The notes: generated by a model not told the origin, from the sequence alone. A DNA stretch of 64,000 nucleotides from Streptomyces sp. CA-278952 (GCF_028747205.1 NZ_CP112880.1:8033501-8097500); one strand, 5' to 3'. Positions 50,968-61,037 are shown, counted from the stretch's first letter. Translations and numbers: made by a program.

Positions 50968-51072
50968 ATGAGTACGCGCCCGACAAGAGGTTCGACAGCG
51001 GGTGAGGCGCCGGTGATCCGATCGGCCGCCGCAGTGCAACGGATGACGACCGCCCCGGAGGTGTCGCGATGA
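50968..51072 (+). CDS. Possible leader peptide overlapping rph
   Basis: 34 codons from ATG at 50968, beginning MSTRPTRGSTAGEAP; the TGA overlaps the rph ATG (ATGA). GAGGGAAG lies about 10 bases upstream. A longer in-frame start at 50878 gives 64 codons. The basic, Ser/Thr-rich sequence matches nothing I know. The position suggests translational coupling or leader control of rph. Confidence 0.4.
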   Translation: MSTRPTRGSTAGEAPVIRSAAAVQRMTTAPEVSR

Positions 51073-53720
51073 CGTACCCGTACGTGCTGGACCTCAGCGA
51101 GGTCGACGAGACGCGTGTCGCGGTCGTCGGTGGGAAGGGGGCACACCTGGGCGGCCTGGCGCGGATCGAAGGCATCCGAGTGCCGGACGGCTTCTGCGTG
51201 ACGACGGACGCCTTCCGGCGGGCCATGGCGGAGGTCCCGTCGATCGACGGACGGCTCGATGAGCTGTCGCGGCTGAACCCGGAGGACCGGGAGGAGATCC
51301 GCACGCTCAGCGCACGGATCCGCCGCAGCATCGAAGAGACCGCCGTGCCGGGCGACATCGCGGCGGCGATCACTGGCTCGACCGTCCGGTTCGGCGAGCA
51401 GGCCGCGTACGCCGTCCGGTCCAGCGCGACGGCGGAGGACCTCCCGACGGCCTCCTTCGCCGGCCAGCAGGACACGTATCTGAACGTTCTGGGGACGGCC
51501 TCGGTCCTCCAGCACATCAGCCGGTGCTGGGCCTCGATGTTCACCGAGCGGGCGGTCATCTACCGACAGCGGAACGGCATCGACCACCGTACGGTCCACA
51601 TGGCCGTGGTCGTGCAGCGGATGGTCTTCCCGCACGCGTCCGGCGTCCTGTTCACGGCCGACCCCGTCACCGGCAACCGGAAGGTCGCCACCGTGGACGC
51701 CGGCTTCGGCCTCGGCGAGGCCCTGGTCTCCGGCCTGGTGAACCCGGACGTCTTCACCGTCCGGGACGGTGAAGTCACCACCAGGACCATCGCCGCCAAG
51801 GAGCGCGCCGTAGAAGCCCTGCCCGCCGGCGGTACGCGGGAAGTGGCGGTCGGCACGCAACAGCGGGACCGGCCGGCGCTGACGGATGAGCAGGCCGTAC
51901 GTCTCGTGGGGCTCGGCCGCAGGATCGAGGCGCACTTCGGCCGCCCGCAGGACATCGAATGGTGCCTGGTCGACGACGGCTTCCGGATCGTGCAGAGCAG
52001 GCCGATCACCACCCTCTTCCCCCTCCCCGTCATCGAGAACGGCGACGAGGGAAATGATGACGGGGAGAACACCGACGGGGGTGACGGGAGAAACCGTGTC
52101 TACGTCTCCGTCGGCCACCAGCAGATGATGACCGACCCCATGAAGCCCCTCGGGTACTCCATGTGGCAGCTGACGGCCATGGTGCCCATGCAAGAGGCCG
52201 GCGGGCGGCTGTTCGTCGACGTCACCCCGCGCCTGGCGTCGCCCGCGAGCCGCGACAGCCTCCTGGACGCCATGGGGAAGGGCGATCCGCTGGTCAGGGA
52301 TGCCCTGGAGACCGTCCTCGAACGCGACGGCTTCGTTCCCTCGCTCCCGGACGCGGCTCCCGTCGGTCCGCCGTCCACCGGTGCGCCCGCCCCGATCGAG
52401 ACCGATCCGGCCGTCGTCACCGCACTGATCGAGCGCAGCCGGACGTCCGTCGCCGCCCTGGAACGGGACATCCGGACGAAGGAGGGTCCGGCGCTGTTCG
52501 ACTTCCTGCTGGAGGCCTTCGAGGAGCACAAGCGGGTTCTGGCCGACCCGCTGAGCATGCGGGCGCTCATGGCGGGCATGGACGCCACCTGGTGGCTCAA
52601 CGACAGGCTGCTCGAGTGGCTGGGCGAGAAGAACGTCGCGGACACGCTGACGTTGTCGGCCCCCGACAACATCACATCGGAGATGGGACTGGCGCTGCTC
52701 GACGTCGCGGACGTGATCCGCCCGCTGCCGGAGGTGCTGGCCTTCCTGCGCGACACCGAGCACCTGGACGACGCCACCTTCCTGGACGAGCTGGCGAAGA
52801 CCGGGGGCGGAGGCGAGGCACGGGACGCCATCGAGGCGTACCTCGACCGGTACGGCATGCGCTGCGTCGGCGAGATCGACATCACCAGGCCGCGATGGCG
52901 CGAGCGCCCCACCACGCTCGTTCCCGTGATCCTCGACCATGTGCGGAACTTCGGGCCGGGCGCCGCCGAGCGGCGCTTCGAACAGGGCCGGCGGAAGGCC
53001 CGCCAGAAGGAACAGGACGTGCTGTCACGGCTGAGGGCCCTGCCGGACGGGGACCGGAAGGCCGACGAGACCCAGCGGATGATCGACCGGGTCAGGACCT
53101 TCATCGGATACCGGGAGTACCCGAAGTACGGCATCGTCAGCCGCTACTTCGTCTACAAGCGGGCCCTGCTGGCGGAGGCCGAGCGACTCGTGCGGGACCA
53201 GGTGCTCGACCAGAAGGAGGACGCCTTCTACCTGACGTTCCAGGAACTCCACGAGGCCGTACGGTCCAACCGGGCGGACGAGCGGCTCATCCAGCGGCGC
53301 AAGGAGGCGTTCCGGTCGTACCACGCGCTCACCCCGCCCCGGGTCCTCACGTCGGACGGTGAGGCCGTCACCGGCGCATACCGGCGCGACGACGTGCCGG
53401 CCGGCGCGCTGACCGGCCTGCCGGTGTCCGCCGGGACCGTCGAGGGAAGAGCACGCGTCATCCTCGACATGGCGGAGGCCGACCTCGAAGCGGGCGACAT
53501 CCTGGTCACGACCTTCACGGACCCCAGTTGGTCGCCGCTGTTCGTCGGGATCGCGGGCCTCGTGACGGAGGTCGGCGGTCTGATGACCCACGGCGCGGTG
53601 GTCGCCCGGGAGTACGGCCTGCCGGCCGTCGTGGGCGTCGAGCGGGCCACCCGGCTGATCCGGGACGGGCAGCGGATCCGTGTCCACGGAACCGACGGGT
53701 ACGTGGAGCTCCTGCCCTGA
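51069..53720 (+). CDS. rph: Rifampin phosphotransferase (Rph)
   Basis: 883 residues from ATG, with GGAGG 7 bases upstream. The N-terminal ATP-grasp domain resembles PEP synthase (GGKGAHLGGLARI, VRSSATAEDLPTASFAGQQDT, RMVFPHASGVLFTADPVTGN). The middle region from about 340 to 790 binds rifamycin (QMMTDPMKPLGYSMWQL, EIDITRPRWRERP). The C-terminal swivelling domain has the phospho-His motif GGLMTHGAVVAREYGLPAV near residue 840. Rph dikinases phosphorylate the ansa C21 hydroxyl and inactivate rifampin. It is slightly longer than typical (about 865) because of an acidic Gly/Asp linker near 325-345. Confidence 0.93.
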   Translation: MTYPYVLDLSEVDETRVAVVGGKGAHLGGLARIEGIRVPDGFCVTTDAFRRAMAEVPSIDGRLDELSRLNPEDREEIRTLSARIRRSIEETAVPGDIAAAITGSTVRFGEQAAYAVRSSATAEDLPTASFAGQQDTYLNVLGTASVLQHISRCWASMFTERAVIYRQRNGIDHRTVHMAVVVQRMVFPHASGVLFTADPVTGNRKVATVDAGFGLGEALVSGLVNPDVFTVRDGEVTTRTIAAKERAVEALPAGGTREVAVGTQQRDRPALTDEQAVRLVGLGRRIEAHFGRPQDIEWCLVDDGFRIVQSRPITTLFPLPVIENGDEGNDDGENTDGGDGRNRVYVSVGHQQMMTDPMKPLGYSMWQLTAMVPMQEAGGRLFVDVTPRLASPASRDSLLDAMGKGDPLVRDALETVLERDGFVPSLPDAAPVGPPSTGAPAPIETDPAVVTALIERSRTSVAALERDIRTKEGPALFDFLLEAFEEHKRVLADPLSMRALMAGMDATWWLNDRLLEWLGEKNVADTLTLSAPDNITSEMGLALLDVADVIRPLPEVLAFLRDTEHLDDATFLDELAKTGGGGEARDAIEAYLDRYGMRCVGEIDITRPRWRERPTTLVPVILDHVRNFGPGAAERRFEQGRRKARQKEQDVLSRLRALPDGDRKADETQRMIDRVRTFIGYREYPKYGIVSRYFVYKRALLAEAERLVRDQVLDQKEDAFYLTFQELHEAVRSNRADERLIQRRKEAFRSYHALTPPRVLTSDGEAVTGAYRRDDVPAGALTGLPVSAGTVEGRARVILDMAEADLEAGDILVTTFTDPSWSPLFVGIAGLVTEVGGLMTHGAVVAREYGLPAVVGVERATRLIRDGQRIRVHGTDGYVELLP

Positions 53721-53744
53721 CCGCCCATGCCCAGGACCCTCGCC

Positions 53745-53793
53745 TCTGACGCGGCCGCCCGTGGCGTACGAGGCGCAACTCGGCCGGGCCGCG

Positions 53794-53798
<5 letters not shown>
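53745..53798. terminator. Long-loop hairpin between rph and SDR gene
   Basis: Perfect 12-bp arms TCTGACGCGGCC/GGCCGCGTCAGA separated by about 30 bases. The right arm overlaps the SDR stop codon, so it may end both convergent transcripts. Confidence 0.5.
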
Positions 53799-54582
<784 letters not shown>

Positions 54583-54606
54583 GGCTCGGTCCTTCCGGCA
54601 TGGCGA

Positions 54607-54634
54607 GGGCTGAGGGCTGAGGGCTGAGGGCTGA
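54607..54634. repeat. Four tandem copies of GGGCTGA
   Basis: A 7-bp unit repeated four times without change, between the SDR and monooxygenase genes. Such a tract is prone to slippage and could alter the spacing upstream of the SDR start. Confidence 0.9.
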
Positions 54635-54674
54635 GGTGGGGTTCGAGGCTGAGGAGCGGGCGGGCCGAACCGCG

Positions 54675-56483
54675 TCAGGTGGGGTGGACGGTCCTGCTCC
54701 GGAGGACTTCCGCCATGGACTCGTCGCGCCAGCGTTCCAGAAGCTCGTGAAAGGCGACGGCTCCGTGCGGATAGGCGAGGGGACCGTTGGGCCGGCCTCG
54801 CCCTTCACGGTTGTAGTAGCCGGGGGTGCACTCGGCGTGGAACCACTCGTGGTCGGGCGCACCCTCGGCCAGGACGGCGATCCAGGCGTCCTCGGTCTCG
54901 GGGGAGGGTTCGATGAGGGCGCCGCCGGCTTCCGCGGCTGCGATGAGGGCGGCGGCGTGGATGGCCTGCTCGTCCAGGATGTGGGTGAAGTTGACGCTGC
55001 TGGCGTTCTGGAGGGGCCCCATCTGGAGGAGGTTGGGGAAGCCGTTGCTCGTGAAGCCGTGGAGCGTGCGCGGGCCCTGTCGCGCCCACCTGTGCAGCAG
55101 TTGGACGCCGCCCCGGCCGTGGACGGGGAGCTTCCCGGAGTGGATGCCGGAGGTCCCGACGTTGAACCCGGTGGCGAAGATCAGGCAGTCGAGTTCGTAC
55201 GTGGTGCCGGCGACCATGACACCGTGCTCGGTGACGCGTTCGATGCCGTGGGTGTCCGCGGTGTCGACGAGAGTGACGTTGTCGCGGTTGAACGCCGGGT
55301 AGTACAGGTCGGAGAAGGTGGGGCGTTTGCAGGCGTAGCGGTACCAGGGCTTGAGTTTCTCCGCCGTCCGCGGGTCCGTGACCGTCTGCTCGACGCGGGC
55401 GCGGAGTTCGTTCATCTTGGCGGCGTCGGCGGCCTCGTAGGCGGCTTCAAAGGCCTGCCGGTCACCCTGCCGCCGGAAGCTCGGCAGGAGCTTCTCCAGC
55501 AGACCCGCCGACGCGGTCCACTGGTCCGCCACCAGGTCCAGGTCGGCGCTCTCGCCGGAGACGATCCGGAGGTAGTTCTCCCGTCGCCCCCGGGCCCAGC
55601 CCTCACGGTCGGCGCCCACGTCCCGGGCGGTGGTGCGGCGGTTGCCGCGTAGGTCCACGGTGGAGGGGGTGCGCTGGAAGACGTAGAGGTGTGCGGCGTC
55701 CTCGGCCAGCATCGGGATGACCTGGATGCCGGTGGCCCCCGTTCCGACGATACCCACCCGCTTGTCCGCGAGTCCGGCCATGCCGCCCCGGGGGGTGCCG
55801 CCGGTGTAGGCGTAGTCCCACCGCGAGGTGTGGAACGTGTGGCCGGGGAAGTCCTCGATGCCGGGGATCCCGGGAAGCTTCGGGTCGGTGAGGGTGCCCG
55901 TGGCGTTGACGACGTACGTGGCCCGGAAGGTGTCGCCGCGATCCGTGGCCACGACCCAGGTCTCGGATGCCTCCTCCCAGGTCAGTGAGGTGACCCCGGT
56001 GGAGAACAACGCATCCGCGTACAGGTCGAACTTCCGCGCGATCCGCACCGCGTGGCGGCGGATCTCGTCTCCGGGGGCGTACTTCCACTCCGGGACATAG
56101 CCGGTCTCGTCGAGCATCGGCAGGTATACGTGGGACTCGACGTCGCAGTGGACTCCCGGGTACCGGTTCCAGTACCAAGTGCCGCCAAAATCACCGCCCT
56201 TCTCAAGGATCCGGACGCGCTCGACGCCCTGCTGCCGCAGGTGCGCCCCGGTGAGAATGCCGCCGAATCCGCCGCCGATCACGGCGACCTGGACGGTGTC
56301 GTGGAGAGGGTCGCGCACGACCGGCGCCTCCGTGTAGGGGTCCGCCGCGTAGTAGCCGAACTCGGCGTCGGCGTCGCGGTACTGGGCGGCACCGTCGGGA
56401 CGCACACGCCGTTCGCGTTCGAGCCGGTAGCGCCGCCTCAGTGCGGCGAGCTCGTGGGGAGCCGGTGCTTGAGGAGTCGTCAT
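54675..56483 (-). CDS. Baeyer-Villiger monooxygenase (FAD/NADPH)
   Basis: 602 residues. FAD motif GGGFGG near residue 70, GTWYWNRYPGVHCDVESHVY, the type I fingerprint FPGHTFHTSRWDY, the NADPH Rossmann motif GTGATG, and a C-terminal ATGFN. An N-terminal extension of about 65 residues places it with the phenylacetone/cyclopentadecanone-type group. It inserts oxygen next to a ketone. Probable operon with the SDR downstream. Confidence 0.9.
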   Translation of the reverse strand: MTTPQAPAPHELAALRRRYRLERERRVRPDGAAQYRDADAEFGYYAADPYTEAPVVRDPLHDTVQVAVIGGGFGGILTGAHLRQQGVERVRILEKGGDFGGTWYWNRYPGVHCDVESHVYLPMLDETGYVPEWKYAPGDEIRRHAVRIARKFDLYADALFSTGVTSLTWEEASETWVVATDRGDTFRATYVVNATGTLTDPKLPGIPGIEDFPGHTFHTSRWDYAYTGGTPRGGMAGLADKRVGIVGTGATGIQVIPMLAEDAAHLYVFQRTPSTVDLRGNRRTTARDVGADREGWARGRRENYLRIVSGESADLDLVADQWTASAGLLEKLLPSFRRQGDRQAFEAAYEAADAAKMNELRARVEQTVTDPRTAEKLKPWYRYACKRPTFSDLYYPAFNRDNVTLVDTADTHGIERVTEHGVMVAGTTYELDCLIFATGFNVGTSGIHSGKLPVHGRGGVQLLHRWARQGPRTLHGFTSNGFPNLLQMGPLQNASSVNFTHILDEQAIHAAALIAAAEAGGALIEPSPETEDAWIAVLAEGAPDHEWFHAECTPGYYNREGRGRPNGPLAYPHGAVAFHELLERWRDESMAEVLRSRTVHPT

Positions 56484-56679
56484 GGTGGGGGTCCTCGATC
56501 CGGATGGTGGGGCGGCCCCGGTCGGGCGGCCGTCCGCTACGGTAACAACTACCGGACAACACTGTCCGGTTGAGGCCGGGGCGGGACGGCGACATTCGGC
56601 CAGGCGTTCCCCCTTCCCGCAGGGCGCTTACGCCCCGCCCCCGCCGGAACCCGCCCACTGGACAGGAAGAGTGACCCCC

Positions 56680-57699
56680 ATGCAGCGACTTTCAGCCCGG
56701 TCCGTTTCCGTGCTCGCCGCCGTCGGCGCGCTGATCATCACCGGATGCGGTACGGAGAGCGGCGGCCCCGAGGACGAGGTGTCTTCGGTCTCCGCGGGCA
56801 GGACCATCCAGGCGCAGAAAGTCATGCGGCTGACCCAGGTGCACAGCGAGACCGGGATGACCTTGCTGGAGGGTCCAGTGTTCGGAGACGACGGCGGCCT
56901 GATCGTCGTCGACGTCACGGCGCCCGAGGGCAAGCCCAAAGTCATCCGCGTGGACGTCGCGAAGAAGACGTCCCGGGCGATCCACACCGACGGCGAAGGG
57001 GCCTATACCTCGGCACAGTTCAGCCCCTACGACGGACGGCTCTACCTCAGCGACTTCGCGCACGGCGAAGTCGTCAGCCTGGCCCCCGACGGCGGCGACC
57101 CGCGGACCTTCTTCTCCGGCGAGGTCGACGGAGCGCGGATGAACCCCGACGACATCGCCTTCGACCAGGAGGGCAACCTGTACGTCAGCGACTCGCGCGG
57201 TCTGTCCGAGGGCAAGGCACACGGGCGTGTGGTGCGGATCGACCGGGAGGGCGGCCGGGCCACCGTTCTGGCCGAGGACCTGGCCGCGCCGAACGGGGTC
57301 TCCTTCGACGCTGACTACCGGGGGCTGTGGTTCAGCGAACTCACCGAGAACCGGATCTCCTATCTGCGCCTCGACGAGAAGGGCGGGGTGACGTCCCGGC
57401 ACACCGCCATCCGCGTGGACGGCGGACTCGCCCAGACCGACTCGATCGCCGTGGACGCGGACGGCAACCTCTACCAGGGGCTGCACGGCCGGGCGGCCAT
57501 GGCCGTGTACGACCGGCACGGTGAGCGGCTGGCGACGGTGGAACTTCCCGCGCGGGCCGAAGGCCTGGAGTCGGCGACCAACGTGGCCATCACGCCTGGC
57601 GGGACCAGGGCGTACATGACCGTCAGCGGTCCCGCCGGGGGCTACCTGTACGCCTTCGACGCGCTGGCGGAAGGCACTCGGCAGTCCAACGGCGGCTGA
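56680..57699 (+). CDS. SMP-30/gluconolactonase-like lipoprotein
   Basis: 339 residues from ATG at 56680 (GTG at 56671 directly after AGGAAGA is the alternative). Lipoprotein signal with lipobox ITGC (Cys near 23). A six-bladed propeller follows: EGPVFGDDGGLIVVDV, MNPDDIAFDQEGNLYVSDS, LAAPNGVSFDADYRGLWFSE and TDSIAVDADGNLYQGLHG, consistent with lactonases of the SMP-30 group and metal binding by Glu/Asn/Asp. A lactonase anchored outside the membrane could act on products of the neighbouring Baeyer-Villiger enzyme; this is inference. Divergent from that operon. Confidence 0.8.
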   Translation: MQRLSARSVSVLAAVGALIITGCGTESGGPEDEVSSVSAGRTIQAQKVMRLTQVHSETGMTLLEGPVFGDDGGLIVVDVTAPEGKPKVIRVDVAKKTSRAIHTDGEGAYTSAQFSPYDGRLYLSDFAHGEVVSLAPDGGDPRTFFSGEVDGARMNPDDIAFDQEGNLYVSDSRGLSEGKAHGRVVRIDREGGRATVLAEDLAAPNGVSFDADYRGLWFSELTENRISYLRLDEKGGVTSRHTAIRVDGGLAQTDSIAVDADGNLYQGLHGRAAMAVYDRHGERLATVELPARAEGLESATNVAITPGGTRAYMTVSGPAGGYLYAFDALAEGTRQSNGG

Positions 57700-57712
57700 C
57701 GCGGACCTCGGC

Positions 57713-58303
57713 TCAGCCGCCGAAGGCCCGCACCGGCCCCACCTCGACGCCGAGCAACCGCCAGGCGGCCAGCGCCCGGTGCTCGCGCTCGTCACGAGTG
57801 GAGCCGATGACGGCGGCGGAGACCATGGCGACCGAGAGGACGAGGTCGTCCCCCTCACTCAGACGATGACCGCGGGGGAGGTGCTTGCGCAGAGCACACT
57901 CCACCCGCTCCGACAGGGCGAGGGCGTGCGCGCGGATGCCCGAGCGCCCGCCCGCCCGGTCGGCGTGCAGAAGACCGATGAAAGCCGCCGACTCGGCAAG
58001 ATGCCACGTCAGCACACCGAGCACGCCGTCGAAGGTGGCGTCCTCGTCCGAGGCGGCCTGCTCGACCTGCCGCACGTTTTCCTCCAGGACCGCCGCCACC
58101 GCGGCGCTGCGGTCCGGGAAGTGCCGGTAGAGAACGCCCTGCCCCACCCCGGCCCTGCGCGCGATCGCGGAGAGCGGCGCCTCCAGACCATGCTCGGCGA
58201 AGACCTCGCGGGCGGCCGTGACCAGAGAGGCCCGGTTTCGGGCGGCTGCCTTCGGCCCGTCGTTCGCCGGCCGCCGCCCGTCCTGCTCGATCTGCTCCCT
58301 CAC
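57713..58303 (-). CDS. TetR-family regulator
   Basis: 196 residues from GTG. HTH: SLVTAAREVFAEHGLEAPLSAIARRAGVGQGVLYRHFPDRSAAVAAVLEENV. Variable helical C-terminus. Convergent with the SMP-30-like gene with a 13-base gap; it may control that gene or the SDR/monooxygenase operon. Confidence 0.87.
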   Translation of the reverse strand: MREQIEQDGRRPANDGPKAAARNRASLVTAAREVFAEHGLEAPLSAIARRAGVGQGVLYRHFPDRSAAVAAVLEENVRQVEQAASDEDATFDGVLGVLTWHLAESAAFIGLLHADRAGGRSGIRAHALALSERVECALRKHLPRGHRLSEGDDLVLSVAMVSAAVIGSTRDEREHRALAAWRLLGVEVGPVRAFGG

Positions 58304-58508
58304 CCCGGCAGCGTACCGGCCGGGCAGGCGTCACGGTCCGGGGCCGGCACGGTCGCTACTCGAACGTGCAGCCACTTCGGCTTCGGGCCGGCCTCCTCCT
58401 GGAGGGCGCGCAGAGAGACGCTGGAGGCAGGCAGATGAGGGCAGGCGCAGGTTCCGTGATCACGGAGTCGGTGGGTTCCACAAGAGCTGGGGGAAGCCTG
58501 TTGACCGC

Positions 58509-58950
58509 TCACGACAGTGCATGCTGCTGCGACGGCGAGGAGTCGGGCGGCGGCGAGGAGCCGGAACGGACCTGAATCTTCTCGGTGTCGCTCTCCGCGT
58601 ACACGTTGACCGTCCAGTTGTCGCGCAGCCACGAGGCGGACACCGCCCAGGGCCGCAGTCTCCTCGTACGGCCCCGTGCCGGAAGCCGGAAGGCAGTTCC
58701 CTGTGCGATCTCTTCCGAGTGTTCTCTGCGCAGTGCCCACTTCATGGCCGGGAAGTTGTCGGGACAGTCCCGGCCCAGCAGATGCGCGCGCTCTTCGAAC
58801 GGCTGACCGGTACCGGGCAGCGGACGGACAACGACCCGGAGATCCTGGTTGCCGGTGTTGATGCCGGTGCCGGCACCGGGCCGCGGCCCTGGTCCGATGT
58901 GTGCGGTCCAGAGCGTGCAGGTCCGACTTTCGGCCACTAGCGGAAGGATC
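58509..58950 (-). CDS. Unrecognised protein, start uncertain
   Basis: A minus-strand frame with high third-position G/C from about 58930 to its stop at 58509. It includes WTAHIGPGPRPGAGTGINTG, RVVVRPLPGTGQPFEERAHL, RDCPDNFPAMKWALRREHS and WLRDNWTVNVYAESDTEKI. Codon bias falls away upstream of about 58930, so the start lies near there; no clear start codon with a ribosome site is visible. No family recognised; a small soluble or secreted protein is likely, and a decayed gene is possible. Confidence 0.45.
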
Positions 58951-59096
58951 GAACGCAAGTGACGGGTGCATACGCACCCCACGACCGGTGGGAGAGTCAC
59001 GCAGACGGCTACCCATGTCACTAGGCACACTGGCGGCTTGGCTTGATTCGTGTGGGTACCATCGTCGCTACACCCACGTCGAAAGCCGAGGACTAC

Positions 59097-59669
59097 ATGT
59101 CTGGAAACCTTCCCGCTCCGAGTGTCACGGCAGACTATGCCCAGCGGGTCGCCGACGACCTGTCGGCGACCCGGAGCGAGCAGGAGCGTGTGCGCACCGA
59201 GCTCGCACGGCTGCAGGACGAGCTTGTCCGACTGGAGGACAGCGAGCAGGTATTGACGAAGATGCAAGACGTGCTCGGCGGCACGCCCAAGCAGACAACA
59301 AAGCAGAGGAAGAGCCCCAAGGGAACCGTGGTCCCTGCGGCCCGGCGTTCCAACAGCAAGACAGCAGCGGGGAAGCCGACTGCCACAAAGCACAAGGGTT
59401 CCAAGAAGACGGCTACGCCCAAGAAGGCGGGAGAGCCGACGTGGCTGGAGCTGACCAGCGCCTACCTGGGAGGACAGAGCGAACCCAGGTCGGCAGCAGA
59501 AATCGCAGCCGCGCTCACCGAGGCGCATCCTGAACGTTCGGTTCAGGTGCCGGTCGTGCGCAACACGCTGGAGCAGGGTGTGGCGCAGGGGCTGCTGGAG
59601 CGTTCCAAGCAGGGGCGTTCGGTCTTCTACAGCCCTGCCTCCGCTGCCCCGGTCCCGTCCGATTCCTAG
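59097..59669 (+). CDS. Coiled-coil / basic linker / winged-helix regulatory protein
   Basis: 190 residues from ATG with GAGG 6 bases upstream. Residues 10-60 form a coiled coil (YAQRVADDLSATRSEQERVR, then TELARLQDELVRLEDSEQVL). A Lys/Thr-rich linker (65-115, KQTTKQRKSPKG, TATKHKGSKKTATPKK) could contact DNA, and the C-terminal 70 residues look like a winged helix (EPRSAAEIAAALTEAHPERSVQ; VRNTLEQGVAQGLLERSKQG). The architecture resembles small nucleoid-associated or regulatory proteins common in Streptomyces. A terminator follows. Confidence 0.7.
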   Translation: MSGNLPAPSVTADYAQRVADDLSATRSEQERVRTELARLQDELVRLEDSEQVLTKMQDVLGGTPKQTTKQRKSPKGTVVPAARRSNSKTAAGKPTATKHKGSKKTATPKKAGEPTWLELTSAYLGGQSEPRSAAEIAAALTEAHPERSVQVPVVRNTLEQGVAQGLLERSKQGRSVFYSPASAAPVPSDS

Positions 59670-59678
59670 CCGCCTGTG

Positions 59679-59713
59679 GGCCGGTTCGAGCTGTGACGAA
59701 GCAGGAACCGGCC
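59679..59713 (+). terminator. Hairpin after the coiled-coil protein gene
   Basis: Perfect 9-bp arms GGCCGGTTC/GAACCGGCC with a 17-base loop, 9 bases after the stop codon. Confidence 0.6.
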
Positions 59714-60230
59714 GTCCCGCAAACCTTTGCCCCGTCCTCGCGCCGCCCTGGTCTCTTCTGGCCCCTGCTGCGCCCTCGTACCCGACCGGAGGCCCCGAGA
59801 CCACCGGGTGAAGCGGGTCCCTTGGCACCGGCTTCGACCCGTTCACACTGGGCGGGGACGTCCGGATCGGCAACCCCTCGGGCGCGAGCGCGCTCGCCCT
59901 GGACGGCACCCTGGTGACCTGTTCACCACCGTCAGCCAGGGCCGCCGGGGCCGCCACGTCCGCTTCGGCGTGGAGGGCACCAACGGCGCCTGGCGTGGCG
60001 GCTTCCCGGGCTGCGAGCCGCGGCCAACACCGGGACCACTATCGTCGACGACTCGAGGTCACCGAGGCCCCTGCGGGCGGTGTCCAACCGGTGACCAGGC
60101 CGGACGGACCTACGTGAGGGAGCTGGCGAGGACGGCGGTGGACACGGCCGGCTGAGCAGCGTATGCGGCAGTCTTCCTGCGCGATGCGCCCGGCACCCCA
60201 GCTGATGCCCCGATGGTCCCGGCGTTCCGT
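59714..60230. other. Gap with decayed coding sequence
   Basis: No intact gene. From about 59820 to 60050 coding-like patches appear in successive frames on the plus strand: GFDPFTLGGDVRIGNPSGAS, then after a frame change DLFTTVSQGRRGRHVRFGVE and GTNGAWRGG. This looks like a gene ruined by small indels; the parent family is not recognised. The right end (60160-60230) shows nothing. Confidence 0.4.
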
Positions 60231-61031
60231 TCAGTGCCCACTGCTCTCGTAATGGCGGGACTGCCGTTCCCAGAAGCGGTACGCGGCGTACATGAGCACG
60301 ACGCCGATGCCCGGAGCGCCCCAGGCGAGCCACTCCGGCACGGCGAGTTCTTCCTCCCGGCCCATCAGTACGGTCGCCGGCAGATAGGCGACGAAGGCGA
60401 GCGGGAAGACGAAGGTCAGCCCGAAGCCGGCTACCGGACCGAAGATCTTCAGCGGGTAGTTGCCGAAGTCGCTGAAGATCATGTCGATGGCGAACTTGAT
60501 GGGGGAGACCCTCTTCATTCTGAACACGAGTGCGGAGGCGGCCAGTTGCAGGGAGCCTTCGACCAGAGCGCCGCCCACCACCGCGAGCAGGAGGAAGCAG
60601 ACGGCTCCCGGCGACCAGTCGACCGGCGAGGAGGCCGAGGCGATGGACAGGAGAACCGATCCGCCCGCCAGGTCGCCGAGCGAGCTCAGCCGCACCCTGC
60701 GGGTGAGGAGCTGGACCAGCGGTGGCACCGGTCGGACGAGATAGCGGTCGTACTCGCCCTCGATGACGACCTCGTCGACGTGGATCAGCTGGTGACCGGG
60801 GAGCAGCCACAGACCGTGGGCGGTGAGCCTTATTCCGTAGAGGAAGGCGATCTCTCCCAGTCCCCATCCGCCGACCTGCCCGAAGCGGTCCAGCACCGCC
60901 CAGATGAAGGCCAGTCCGACGCCCTGGTAGAACAGGCCGCCGATGATGTTGATGAACAGGTTCCCCCGGTACTGGAACTCGGCACGGAACGCCGCGCCGG
61001 CCAGCAGCAGATAGACACGTGGGCCTCGCAT
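60231..61031 (-). CDS. ABC-2 type transporter permease (second subunit)
   Basis: 266 residues with six hydrophobic helices. It matches the DUF990/PF06182 ABC-2 permeases: FRAEFQYRGNLFINIIGGLFYQG, EIAFLYGIRLTAHGLWLL, EGEYDRYLVRPVPPLVQLLTRR and SPIKFAIDMIFSDFGNYPLKI. Third gene of the exporter operon, 6 bases after its partner permease. Substrate unknown. Confidence 0.88.
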   Translation of the reverse strand: MRGPRVYLLLAGAAFRAEFQYRGNLFINIIGGLFYQGVGLAFIWAVLDRFGQVGGWGLGEIAFLYGIRLTAHGLWLLPGHQLIHVDEVVIEGEYDRYLVRPVPPLVQLLTRRVRLSSLGDLAGGSVLLSIASASSPVDWSPGAVCFLLLAVVGGALVEGSLQLAASALVFRMKRVSPIKFAIDMIFSDFGNYPLKIFGPVAGFGLTFVFPLAFVAYLPATVLMGREEELAVPEWLAWGAPGIGVVLMYAAYRFWERQSRHYESSGH

Positions 61032-61037
61032 CGTCCT

